Part shown: piece after piece, positions 1 through 8,288 of the stretch
Numbering within the stretch: position 1 is the first letter of the stretch
Layout: every line of letters begins with the position of its first letter
Assembly: GCA_026125385.1 (NCBI GenBank)
Contig: JAHCLG010000019.1
Location: 1-43,879 of the forward strand
Source: Legionellales bacterium
GTDB lineage: Bacteria; Pseudomonadota; Gammaproteobacteria; JAHCLG01
Length of the DNA: 43,879 bases
Direction: 5' to 3'
The notes under the pieces: generated by a model
Told to the model about the DNA's origin: nothing
What the model saw: only the letters and a program-made list of their open reading frames with translations
Database searches by the model: none
Translations under genes and position numbers: made by a program

Positions 1-417
1 GCCACCGGCACCTTGACCATTGGCACCTAAACCGTTACCCGCGCCACCGGCACCTTGACCGTTCGCACCTAATCCATTGCCAGCACCACCGGCGCCTTGA
101 CCATTGGCACCTAAACCGTTACCCGCACCACCGGCGCCTTGACCATTGGCACCTAAACCGTTACCCGCGCCACCAGCGCCTTGACCATTATTGCCTATGC
201 CAATCCCTGCCCCATCACCTTGACCGTTTGCACCTAAACCATTACCCGCACCACCTGCACCTTGACCGTTTGCACCTAAACCATTACCCGCACCACCGGC
301 ACCTTGGCCATTGGCACCTAAGCCGTTAAACGCCCCGCCAGCACCTTGACCATTGGCACCTAAACCGTTCCCAGCACCGCCAGCGCCTTGACCATTCGTA
401 CCTAATCCATTGCCAGC
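1..417 (-). repeat. 42-bp tandem repeat coding for Gly/Asn-rich 14-mers in dotG
   Basis: About ten consecutive units of 42 bp are visible, starting near + strand positions 1, 43, 85, 127 and 169, then 211 (39 bp, one codon short), 250, 292, 334 and 376. The array continues past the window edge. Every unit keeps the dotG frame and encodes variants of A-G-N-G-L-G-A-N-G-Q-G-A-G-G. The unit from 169 is the most diverged (it reads IGN in place of ANG), and the array decays after 417. Many differences between units are at third codon positions, which suggests selection on the protein. Confidence 0.93.
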
Positions 418-900
418 ATCAGCTGCATCTTGGAGATTTGCGTCTAATCCACTACCCATCCCTTGGTTTCTACCATTCCCATTTAAGGCTAAGCCATTAT
501 TTCCGCTCAAACCGCTGGTATTTAAACCAGATGAGGAATTTTTATCACCAGTGTTTGTTCCTTCGTTTAATCCTAATACTGATGGAGGTAAATAAGTGGA
601 TTGTAAAATGGTTGGAATGGAACTATGGCCTGTTTTTAGTGCCTTTTCGGCAGCTTGCTGATTTTGCAGTGTTTGCAGTTTGGTATATTCTTCGGAAGCA
701 TTCGTGCCACCCGGGATCGAGCGAATATTACCTGGCAACGTCGTGATGCTTGAACTACCCCCAGGCTGAGTTAAACCGCGGTTTAGCACGATGAAACCAA
801 TAACAGTTGTTACGGCCAACACCAAAAAGGTAAAAATAATCACCACGCGGGTGCGGGTATTTTTAAATAGTCCTTTAATATTGTCTAATCGATTACCCAT
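1..900 (-). CDS. dotG: DotG/IcmE, inner-membrane/core channel protein of the Dot/Icm T4BSS (partial, N-terminal 300 residues)
   Basis: DotG (IcmE) is the VirB10-like protein that spans both membranes and links the inner-membrane complex to the outer-membrane core. The start is the ATG at 898-900, one base after the dotH stop, so the two are translationally coupled. The protein begins MGNRLDNIKGLFKNTRTR, has one transmembrane helix at about residues 19-40, then a Ser/Gly/Asn-rich stretch. From about residue 162 it consists of 14-residue repeats of the type AGNGLGANGQGAGG. The gene leaves the window inside this array, so the conserved C-terminal VirB10-like domain is not visible. The identification rests on the position after dotI-dotH, the N-terminal helix and the repeat architecture. 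In Legionella the DotG repeats are a different, pentapeptide-type series, so the Gly/Asn-rich unit here is distinctive. Confidence 0.88.
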   Translation of the reverse strand, partial: MGNRLDNIKGLFKNTRTRVVIIFTFLVLAVTTVIGFIVLNRGLTQPGGSSSITTLPGNIRSIPGGTNASEEYTKLQTLQNQQAAEKALKTGHSSIPTILQSTYLPPSVLGLNEGTNTGDKNSSSGLNTSGLSGNNGLALNGNGRNQGMGSGLDANLQDAADAGNGLGTNGQGAGGAGNGLGANGQGAGGAFNGLGANGQGAGGAGNGLGANGQGAGGAGNGLGANGQGDGAGIGIGNNGQGAGGAGNGLGANGQGAGGAGNGLGANGQGAGGAGNGLGANGQGAGGAGNGLGANGQGAGG

Positions 901-901
901 C

Positions 902-1984
902 TCAAAATCCTGATAAATGAATGGAAATTAATTTACCGTGATCACTCAACAGTACTGTCGGGGTGCGTTGCAATTCATAAACATGCGTCCCATCGCCAGA
1001 ATTGACTGTAGTGATCCAGCCCGGTGAAATCACATTGAGTTGTGTCCGTAAATATAATTTTTTCTGAATTAACCACGCTTGCGCATCGGCGCCAGTGACT
1101 TCGAGTTCTTTACTGCCAACAGGAGCCACGCCACTAATTAAATTCAGTAACAAAGAATCTCCAGCCGCAGGTAAACCATCGCCATTAGTGGCTGGTTTCG
1201 CATCGGGGCCAAATCCGGGTATACGTAAATCGACTCGATAATCGATCGCTTGCTGATCGGGCACTAAAGTTAGCATGACGGGTGTAGCGTTTCCTTGTAA
1301 TTTCACCATGAGATTAGCGACAGTGGATACCGTTAATGCCTGGATCATCATCATATTGTTTTTCTTGTTCCAACTAATATTAAAGGCACGCGGATTGCCT
1401 AAATCGTAGGCTTGAATAGGCCAAGGGGCGCCAGTAGCATCTAAAAATACTAAGGTTGAAATAAATCCCGCGTATAAGCGGATGACGGGAGGCGTGGAAC
1501 CGGGAGATAAACTCACGTCCATCATTCGCGAAACCGGTCTCGGCGGTACGCCAGGAATGGTAGAAGCCGCACGTTGCGTTGCATTAAATAAATTATGCAA
1601 TGTAACAATTTCTCGCGGAGACATTGGCAACGATTGCGATACTAAATTAGAAAATGCCGTATTGTGCAATTCTTTCGGATCAATTTTCGCGACTGGAGGT
1701 TTTTGCGCGGTAGAAGCGTTATTTTGTTGTTGAGCTAATTGGTTTTCGATATTGGTCATATTATCGGCAGAAGTCGTATCGCCCGAGGATAATGCGGCTT
1801 CTCGTTGTTGCAAACGCTGGCTAAAATATGGGCTAACCGTTTGAGCCACGGTGGGTGGTGGCGATTGATTACCTGAAATCCAACTCGGTTGCGCCATTGC
1901 ACTGAATGGCGTGAAAAATAAAACGCTGAGTAGCAATGACTGGATTGCTTGGAAAATAGTAATGTTATTCATCGCTTTCATCAT
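902..1984 (-). CDS. dotH: DotH/IcmK, outer-membrane core component of the T4BSS
   Basis: DotH is part of the DotC-DotD-DotH outer-membrane subcomplex of the Dot/Icm machine. The 360-residue length matches the Legionella protein. A signal peptide occupies about residues 1-31 (MMKAMNNIT then a hydrophobic core, cleavage near AMA-QP). A Gln/Ala-rich linker follows. The family-typical segment PMSPREIVTLHNLFNATQRA lies at about 120-140, and the C-terminal half is beta-rich and resembles the VirB9-like fold. It lies between dotI (upstream) and dotG (downstream), as in all known Dot/Icm loci. The gap to dotI is about 15 bases, consistent with one transcript. Recognition is from family memory of sequence and order. 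Confidence 0.93.
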   Translation of the reverse strand: MMKAMNNITIFQAIQSLLLSVLFFTPFSAMAQPSWISGNQSPPPTVAQTVSPYFSQRLQQREAALSSGDTTSADNMTNIENQLAQQQNNASTAQKPPVAKIDPKELHNTAFSNLVSQSLPMSPREIVTLHNLFNATQRAASTIPGVPPRPVSRMMDVSLSPGSTPPVIRLYAGFISTLVFLDATGAPWPIQAYDLGNPRAFNISWNKKNNMMMIQALTVSTVANLMVKLQGNATPVMLTLVPDQQAIDYRVDLRIPGFGPDAKPATNGDGLPAAGDSLLLNLISGVAPVGSKELEVTGADAQAWLIQKKLYLRTQLNVISPGWITTVNSGDGTHVYELQRTPTVLLSDHGKLISIHLSGF

Positions 1985-1999
1985 TCAGTGAGTCATCCT

Positions 2000-2644
2000 T
2001 TATGCTGATGGCATTCCTTCGCGTTGACTTGCAACAAATTGCGCGACAGCGACTCCATCGGGGTAATTCAACCGTGATTCGCGCACGACTAATAAGGTTA
2101 CATCGTAGGCTTGTTGGATTTGTTGTCCTGAGCCGCTGTGTAATAATACGAGCATAGGCAACGATACTTGCCATCCGTAATGATCGCCCAAAAGTCCTTG
2201 TTGCAAAATTTGCGGACTCCCCGTAGCCACCGCACTCATAATAAAGTGACGATCAATAATCGCTTTTAAATTGTTAGAGGCTTGTAATCCTGCAACAAAT
2301 TGTTTCCAACCATAAGGCGTAAAATTATCGGATAAGCGCGTTAACGCATCGCGATAATCAACATAGTTATACGAATACGCTTGCATTGCAACTTTGGTTG
2401 CCCATTGTGCGATGGCAGAATCGCTCAAGACCGGATCGGTTAAAGGTTGGAGTTTTACTAAACGACCATCTGCCGTTGTGGCAAAATAAACGGGTTTTGG
2501 CGGATGGGTTAACACATAAAACAGTGTACCCACTAGGATAATCACAATAAGTAAGGTAATTAATAACGCCAACGCCAGCCGACGATAATTATCGCGATAA
2601 AAATGATTACGAAGTCTTACAATTTCGACTGCATCATCTGACAT
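2000..2644 (-). CDS. dotI: DotI/IcmL, inner-membrane T4BSS protein
   Basis: DotI forms an inner-membrane complex with its partial paralogue DotJ and carries a VirB8-like periplasmic domain. At 214 residues it matches the family (about 212). Residues 1-22 are cytosolic and basic (IVRLRNHFYRDNYRRLALA). One transmembrane helix covers about 23-47, and the periplasmic domain follows (THPPKPVYFATTADGRLVKL, then YSYNYVDYRDAL). This N-terminal signature is highly conserved in IcmL proteins. A second, weaker homologue lies directly upstream after a gap of about 135 bases. The start used leaves the conserved IVRLRNxFYRDNYRR at the N-terminus. Confidence 0.95.
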   Translation of the reverse strand: MSDDAVEIVRLRNHFYRDNYRRLALALLITLLIVIILVGTLFYVLTHPPKPVYFATTADGRLVKLQPLTDPVLSDSAIAQWATKVAMQAYSYNYVDYRDALTRLSDNFTPYGWKQFVAGLQASNNLKAIIDRHFIMSAVATGSPQILQQGLLGDHYGWQVSLPMLVLLHSGSGQQIQQAYDVTLLVVRESRLNYPDGVAVAQFVASQREGMPSA

Positions 2645-2779
2645 TGCCCCAATGCCCTCTCGTTACGTATAAAATAGAAATCGTTACTCTACAAGATCTT
2701 AGCGAATACCTTTTCCTACTATATCAGACTGTGTTCAACATACAAAGCACGATTAAATGCTCATCTGCAAAATTTAGTT

Positions 2780-3436
2780 TTAAGTGTTAGAGGTTGATAT
2801 GAAACGCGAAATTTCAATTCCTTTCGGATTCTCTAAGGTGGACACTTGGATAATGAGCAGTGAAACAAGATAGCTGGCAACGCGAGTTTCACTGGCACTT
2901 GTAATCGTAACTAAAATTGGCATTTGCACATGCCAAGTATATTGCCCATCGGTATATTCCCGCATATCTAAAATTGGCACCCCGCTCACCACCGCGGATA
3001 AAACCAATTTTTTATCTTCAATTTGACCTAATACACCGGCATTGGTAAGTTGATCTAAAAACGAAGTCCATCCGCGATCGGTAAACGAGGTTTTTATATC
3101 ATCTAATTGAGATTGGTAATTAGCAAAATTTAAACTGTAGGCGCGGATGACTTTATCGATAGCCCATTTTAGCACGGTTGGATTGGATTGATTGGGTTTT
3201 AATAATTCCGTTAATTCGACGGATTGCGTTTTACGCGAAGTTTGATCGTACATTAAAGCGTAACTCGGCGCTAAAGACTGATGGGTCACGTGATATAAAA
3301 GAATTAATGCTAAAATTAATACTGTTAATAAACCCCCAATCAATCCCCGTAAAAATAAACGCTGTTGGTAATAGCGATATAAATTACCGATTTTTTCTTG
3401 TTTTGTCGTTTGGGTAGAAGGATTGGTTTTAGCCAT
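2780..3436 (-). CDS. Second DotI/IcmL-family protein in the DotJ/IcmM position
   Basis: This 218-residue protein has the DotI plan: a basic cytosolic start (about 1-30, GNLYRYYQQRLFLRGL), one transmembrane helix (about 31-50) and a VirB8-like periplasmic domain with an ILVTITSASETRVASYLVS strand pattern close to that of the downstream DotI. In Legionella the gene at this position (icmM/dotJ) encodes only about 94 residues, the N-terminal part of DotI. Here the full length is kept, as in Coxiella, which has two icmL paralogues. It probably forms hetero-oligomers with DotI. It lies 16 bases after dotK, consistent with co-transcription. Confidence 0.85.
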   Translation of the reverse strand: MAKTNPSTQTTKQEKIGNLYRYYQQRLFLRGLIGGLLTVLILALILLYHVTHQSLAPSYALMYDQTSRKTQSVELTELLKPNQSNPTVLKWAIDKVIRAYSLNFANYQSQLDDIKTSFTDRGWTSFLDQLTNAGVLGQIEDKKLVLSAVVSGVPILDMREYTDGQYTWHVQMPILVTITSASETRVASYLVSLLIIQVSTLENPKGIEISRFISTSNT

Positions 3437-3452
3437 GTGACTTCCTTAGCCA

Positions 3453-4163
3453 TTAACTGGCTGGCATTGCCAGTTGGCAACACGATGGGAGTAAACGCAA
3501 ACTGATTTCGATACGACGATTTTTTGCCCGACCATAGGCAGTTTGATTGCTGGCAATGGGATGAGCATCGCCATAACCTACTGCATACATCATTCGCGTA
3601 TCCGTACCTTGCGCCCATAAATAATCGACTATGGCTTGTGCTTGTTGCGTGGTTAACGCCAGTGCGCGCTGCGCGGAAGGCGAAGGTGCGGTAAACGCAG
3701 CGACTTTTACTTCAACTTTGCGATAGCCCCGCAATAACGCAGCAATATCATTTAACAGAGGATCCATTTCACGTCGGCGATTGGGTGAGTTTTCATAAAA
3801 GAATTTATTCGCAGGCAAGATTAAAACAACATTGTCGCCAACGGCAATCACCTGCACTCCATTCGACATTAATTTTTCCAGTGTGGTTTGATGGCGTTGT
3901 AAAAAATGCCCGACCGTGGTGCCAATAATTCCCCCAGCAATCACGCCGATGCCCGCACCAAAACCTCCTCCAGTATAAGCGCCAACTGCTGCGCCACTTG
4001 CGGCTCCCACTAATGCCAAACGTTGGGTTTTTGATAAATACGTGGGTTGACGAAAATAGGTGTGCTCGTTTAAACATGCCGTGATGCTAAACGACAAGCA
4101 TATAATCACGACGATTTTTAAATAGCGCCATTTGAAAGGTGATAAGTCTATATCGTAGAGCAT
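3453..4163 (-). CDS. dotK: DotK/IcmN, OmpA-like lipoprotein of the T4BSS with a glycine-zipper insert
   Basis: DotK is a peptidoglycan-associated accessory lipoprotein of the Dot/Icm outer-membrane core. A hydrophobic signal ends in a lipobox-like SITAC with the acylated Cys at about residue 30. Residues about 50-88 form a glycine-zipper segment (ALVGAASGAAVGAYTGGGFG). Residues about 105-230 are an OmpA C-terminal (peptidoglycan-binding) domain with the expected motifs, such as YAVGYGDAHPIASNQT and AKNRRIEISL. At 236 residues it is longer than Legionella IcmN (about 190), and the glycine zipper accounts for the difference. It starts the icmN-icmM-icmL-icmK-icmE series and is cut off from dotL by the P450 gene, so it needs its own promoter. 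Confidence 0.87.
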   Translation of the reverse strand: MLYDIDLSPFKWRYLKIVVIICLSFSITACLNEHTYFRQPTYLSKTQRLALVGAASGAAVGAYTGGGFGAGIGVIAGGIIGTTVGHFLQRHQTTLEKLMSNGVQVIAVGDNVVLILPANKFFYENSPNRRREMDPLLNDIAALLRGYRKVEVKVAAFTAPSPSAQRALALTTQQAQAIVDYLWAQGTDTRMMYAVGYGDAHPIASNQTAYGRAKNRRIEISLRLLPSCCQLAMPAS

Positions 4164-4251
4164 TTTTGCTTATCCTTGCGACTTCGGTTGCAGACACAAA
4201 ATAAGCTTTCATATTAGCATCAGTTTGATAACAAATAAAATTTCAAATTTA

Positions 4252-4280
4252 TTTATAGAGTATGTTATAGTTATTACAAT
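4252..4280 (+). promoter_or_regulatory. Candidate sigma-70 promoter of the P450 gene
   Basis: A -35-like TTTATA (4252-4257) is followed after 17 bases by TACAAT (4275-4280). The ATG is at 4312. The surrounding region is very AT-rich, so a chance match is possible. Confidence 0.38.
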
Positions 4281-4311
4281 AGTATGACTTTCTAATTAAG
4301 ATTAATTATCC

Positions 4312-5652
4312 ATGCCAACCGCTAAACCATTTCCTACTGTTAATTTATTCAATCTAATGCGCATGACGTATCAAAACAAGGCCGATTTTATTGAAAAAGT
4401 CACCCAGCGATTTGGCGATATTGTGCAATTTTCCAGTTTTTTTGATCAAAATTATATTGTTAACACGGAATCTGGTATTCGTCATGTTTTATTAGATAAT
4501 CAAAATAATTATACAAAAGAAGAAACGCATTACCAACGTCTGCGTTATTTTTTTGGGCAAGGTTTATTGACTAATGAAGGTGAGTCTTGGAAATCGCAAC
4601 GTCATCAATTACAACCTTACTTTCATTCTCAGCAAATTAATCATCATGCTGAACTAGTGGTGCAAGAAACCCGTGCGCATATGGAAAAATGGCAAGACCT
4701 TGCTAAAAAAAATAAATCTTTCGATATGGTGCCAGAAATGTTAACACTGGCGTTAGTCATCGCGGGAAAAGTTTTGTATCACGTGGACTTAAATCAACAA
4801 GCAGATTTTATTGTACGTAATATTATGATATTAAATCGACACATCGTAAACACAGCCCCCTTTATTCCTTGGTGGCTTCCCACTTATCGCAATATTCGTT
4901 TTCGAATCGCTTTATGTCATGTTCAACGCACTATTCGTGAGATTATTACCACACGACGTTCTCAGCCAAATTCACCTGCTACTGATTTATTACATCTCGC
5001 GTTAAATGCTAAACAGCCGGATCAAGTTTCCCCTATCAGCGAACAACATATTTTTGATGAAGTATTAACCTTATTAGTAACAGGCCACGAAAGTATTGGA
5101 ACTCATTTAATCTGGACATGGTTATTGTTGTCACAATATCCACGAGTACGAATTCAACTGCAAGCAGAATTAAAAAATGTATTAAATGGACAGTTACCTA
5201 CTATTACAGACTTACCCAATCTTGTCTATTTGAAAGCAGTCATTCAAGAATCTTTGAGAATGTATCCGCCGATTTGGCTTATTTCAAGAAAATCAATTCA
5301 AGCCGATGAGATTGATGGTTATTATTTACCGGCAAATTCAAATGTATTAATGTGCCCTTTTCTCATTCAAAAACATTCTCAATACTGGGAAAACCCCCGA
5401 CAATTTATCCCTGAACGTTTCTTACCGGATGCTAAGCCAAAATTTTCTAAACATATTTATTTACCGTTTGGAGCAGGGCCTAGAATTTGTATTGCCAGTC
5501 AATTTTCGATTGCACAAATCCAATTAATTTTAGCCACGATCGCTCAGCACTTTGAATTTGAACATTTGCTCGATCACCCCATCGTTGCTGAAAGTTTAGT
5601 GACGTATAAACCGCGAGAATTAATCATGCGCGCGCATTATCGACATCATTAA
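4312..5652 (+). CDS. Cytochrome P450 monooxygenase
   Basis: A complete 446-residue soluble P450 with no membrane anchor or signal peptide. Family landmarks, in order: WKSQR of helix C (about 93-97), I-helix oxygen-activation motif VTGHES (about 256-261, in place of the usual AGxDT/ET), ExxR as E313-S-L-R316, PERF (about 367-370), and the haem loop FGAGPRIC with the thiolate Cys at about 393. The residue after it is I rather than the consensus G two positions on (CIA, not CxG). It probably hydroxylates a lipid or hydrophobic substrate, which cannot be named. No ferredoxin or reductase gene is adjacent. It is transcribed opposite to the icm genes, dividing icmO from icmN, and ends 15 bases from the convergent dotL stop. 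Confidence 0.95.
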   Translation: MPTAKPFPTVNLFNLMRMTYQNKADFIEKVTQRFGDIVQFSSFFDQNYIVNTESGIRHVLLDNQNNYTKEETHYQRLRYFFGQGLLTNEGESWKSQRHQLQPYFHSQQINHHAELVVQETRAHMEKWQDLAKKNKSFDMVPEMLTLALVIAGKVLYHVDLNQQADFIVRNIMILNRHIVNTAPFIPWWLPTYRNIRFRIALCHVQRTIREIITTRRSQPNSPATDLLHLALNAKQPDQVSPISEQHIFDEVLTLLVTGHESIGTHLIWTWLLLSQYPRVRIQLQAELKNVLNGQLPTITDLPNLVYLKAVIQESLRMYPPIWLISRKSIQADEIDGYYLPANSNVLMCPFLIQKHSQYWENPRQFIPERFLPDAKPKFSKHIYLPFGAGPRICIASQFSIAQIQLILATIAQHFEFEHLLDHPIVAESLVTYKPRELIMRAHYRHH

Positions 5653-5667
5653 GCGTGCTTATCAGCC

Positions 5668-8283
5668 TTATTTATCCTCATCTTCCTCACGTTTTTTATT
5701 TTCTTCAGCGGTATTATCGTTAGGCATTTTAAATAAATCATCATCTAATAATAAATCATCGAAATTAGGTTCTGGTAAATCATCAATACTGAGATCGTTT
5801 AAATCCATTTCGTCAAATTTAGTTAATGTATCGGATTTTTTCTCGCTCGATTCATTAAGGAAATCAGGAAAATCCGGTAAATCGGGCAAGTCCGGTAAAT
5901 CCAATGGCTTGAATTGCGAACTGGATTGTCCGCCGCCACTTCCGCCACTGCTAACAATGTTGCGCTGTTCGATAATGTGGTTACACACGTCATTCACAAT
6001 TTCAGCAAGCTCACTGGCCGTCGGCATATTGGGAATAGGAGGTGGATAATACGTGGCAGTTTGCATATCTTTGATTACTTCTTCCGCAATATTAGTCGCA
6101 TGTTTAGCCGCTTTACCGGTTAAGCGCTCAATAAATTCAATTTGTTCTCGCGTGGGTATTTTATTAATGATGGGTTCGGAGAAAATATCATATTCATTGG
6201 TTAAAATATCCGATTTTTTGCGGTGTCCTAAACGCATTTGGGTGAAAATATTTAATTGTTCATCAGCAATATCTTCTGCTTCTTCAGGATGCTCTTCAGC
6301 AATCGTATTATTATGAAACGCAATTAACGCATTCACACCACGCTCAATTGGCGCGACATCGGGATTTTCATTTAATTTTTTAGCGACTAAATTAATTTCT
6401 ACATTTTCCATTTGCGTAGAAACAAATGTGTCTAAATTTTTATAGGCTTCTTCAAAACGAATTAACCGGCGTTCAAAATCAACTAACTTTTTCTTATCGG
6501 GTTTTTCCACTTTTAAAAATTGATTTAATCGCATGCGTTTGGTAGTGGGAGGATTGGCATAAAATAAATTGGCGCGCACAATTTTGGATTTGAAAAATAC
6601 ATGACCTTCACCCAAGCCTTGATCTTTTAAATCCAATAAATCAATTCTTGCACGTTTTTCAAACGAAGAACTGCGCGTATCCATGTAGGTGTTGGTAATA
6701 CTATCTTGCTTAGTTTGAAAAGCATCGACTTTGGTCACATAAGCTTCGCCCGCCGTTTTCGAGAAAAACTCCCAGGTTTCAATGGGATCTTCTAATTTCA
6801 TCGCAATTTTTATATTGGTGTTTGCACCAATGGATGCCGCTTCTTCTTTTGAGGCTTTTTGGAAAGCAGGTAAATCTTGTCCGGCAAATATTGTGGAAAA
6901 TCCCAACGAACGCGCCTGTGCTGGTACCACGGCAAAACCTGGCACAGCATAATAACCGTACTCATCTAAAATACATAAAAATGACGTGGGCGAATTCGTC
7001 GGCTTACGTTGCACAATACTGTGATAATCACCCTCCACTTCATCGCCTAAGCCTGCTGCCATCATCGCTTTTAATGTTGCAATAATCACTTTACCCAAAT
7101 TCGATAATTCATCGGGTGATTTTTCCATTGCGGGTAGTAACACGACTAAAATACGTCGATTTAACACGACGTCTTTCATGTCGACTTCGGCTAAATTGGT
7201 TCTGATAATGTGACCGTAAGTATCGGCAAGCGAAGTAAATACCCGCGTTAATTGCATGGTAATAAATCCATGCTGTTCTAGTACTTGCGGGCCTTGTTTA
7301 CCTTTTTTATTTTTATCGTATCCGGGTAAATTGATTAAATAGTTGGTGATAGGTTCTAATACCACACTCGGCAAATGTTCTAAGCTTACAGGTTCCAAGC
7401 CACCATCGCGCGGAAACGATTTATCCATGACGATTTGCTCAAGGCGTTCTAAACTAAAATAATTTCGCACCGCATTGGCATCGAGCAGTATGGCACCTTG
7501 ATCGCGCATAACAACTAAGACTTTCATTAATGCTTCCACAAACGAAATCGCGCGACCTTTCCACATATCGCCATCCGGCGATTGCGAAGATTGATCCATT
7601 AAACTAACGACTAATTGCGATAACATACTGGAAGAACCCATCGCAAACGGGTTCATGGTATTAGATAAACGTTTTTCTTGGGGACCCACAATATCGCGCG
7701 CACCGGTCATGAAATTAACTAACAGTAAATCATCTTCGCGCCCCATGGCACGCGTCATGGCGAAAATTTTAGAGTAAAGCGTATTATCGCCTTTACCATC
7801 GACGTAAATAAAACCACTGCCTTGCACTAACGCGTTATAGGCTAGAGAAATTAGCGCTTCGGTTTTACCACTTCCGGTAGAACCAAAAATTAACATGTGA
7901 GTGCGCATATCATCATTGCTAAACCACAGCTCTAGCCCCGTATCTTTTTCATTGCCTAAAAATAATATGCCGCGGGATTTTAGCGGTTTACCATTGCCTG
8001 GATTTAAATCGTTGTAGTCAAGGGTATTGGCGTGTTGAGGCATGCGAAAAGGCAGTGAATATTTGCGCGTGACGGTAAAACAAAAAGAAAAAAGACCAAA
8101 TACCACCACAATATCAATAGCGGCAGGATAGACAAATATGGCGGCAGCACAGCATGTTAAGAGCACGCCAACACCTAGCGGATCGTAAAAAAAATCTTTA
8201 AATTTGCGCCCGAGTGTGCGCGTATCTCGCATGAGTTCGCGTGGATTTAATTCATCTTTGGTTTTAATGCCGCGCAATGACAT
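5668..8283 (-). CDS. dotL: DotL/IcmO, type IV coupling ATPase
   Basis: DotL is the VirD4-like ATPase that receives effectors from IcmS-IcmW and passes them to the channel. The first residues (MSLRGIKTKDELNPRELMRD) match the DotL start. Two transmembrane helices cover about 36-72. Walker A is GSTGSGKT at about 134-141 and Walker B is FLCILDEYG at about 435-443. The long block from about 115 to 590 is nearly identical in pattern to Legionella DotL (for example FMTGARDIVGPQEKRLSNT, PAQARSLGFS, IFAGQDLPAFQKASKEEAA). At 871 residues it is about 90 longer than the Legionella protein. The extra part is a C-terminal Gly/Ser linker plus an acidic tail (about 778-871) with LPD repeats. dotM lies 5 bases upstream. 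Confidence 0.96.
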   Translation of the reverse strand: MSLRGIKTKDELNPRELMRDTRTLGRKFKDFFYDPLGVGVLLTCCAAAIFVYPAAIDIVVVFGLFSFCFTVTRKYSLPFRMPQHANTLDYNDLNPGNGKPLKSRGILFLGNEKDTGLELWFSNDDMRTHMLIFGSTGSGKTEALISLAYNALVQGSGFIYVDGKGDNTLYSKIFAMTRAMGREDDLLLVNFMTGARDIVGPQEKRLSNTMNPFAMGSSSMLSQLVVSLMDQSSQSPDGDMWKGRAISFVEALMKVLVVMRDQGAILLDANAVRNYFSLERLEQIVMDKSFPRDGGLEPVSLEHLPSVVLEPITNYLINLPGYDKNKKGKQGPQVLEQHGFITMQLTRVFTSLADTYGHIIRTNLAEVDMKDVVLNRRILVVLLPAMEKSPDELSNLGKVIIATLKAMMAAGLGDEVEGDYHSIVQRKPTNSPTSFLCILDEYGYYAVPGFAVVPAQARSLGFSTIFAGQDLPAFQKASKEEAASIGANTNIKIAMKLEDPIETWEFFSKTAGEAYVTKVDAFQTKQDSITNTYMDTRSSSFEKRARIDLLDLKDQGLGEGHVFFKSKIVRANLFYANPPTTKRMRLNQFLKVEKPDKKKLVDFERRLIRFEEAYKNLDTFVSTQMENVEINLVAKKLNENPDVAPIERGVNALIAFHNNTIAEEHPEEAEDIADEQLNIFTQMRLGHRKKSDILTNEYDIFSEPIINKIPTREQIEFIERLTGKAAKHATNIAEEVIKDMQTATYYPPPIPNMPTASELAEIVNDVCNHIIEQRNIVSSGGSGGGQSSSQFKPLDLPDLPDLPDFPDFLNESSEKKSDTLTKFDEMDLNDLSIDDLPEPNFDDLLLDDDLFKMPNDNTAEENKKREEDEDK

Positions 8284-8288
8284 GGCTG

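Noticed and set aside
1..417. CRISPR-like or noncoding tandem repeat
   Set aside because: Units are contiguous without spacers, are 42 bp (a multiple of three; one is 39 bp) and keep one open dotG frame throughout.
438..746. Plus-strand open frame of 102 codons
   Set aside because: It lies antisense inside the dotG N-terminal coding region and encodes no recognisable protein.
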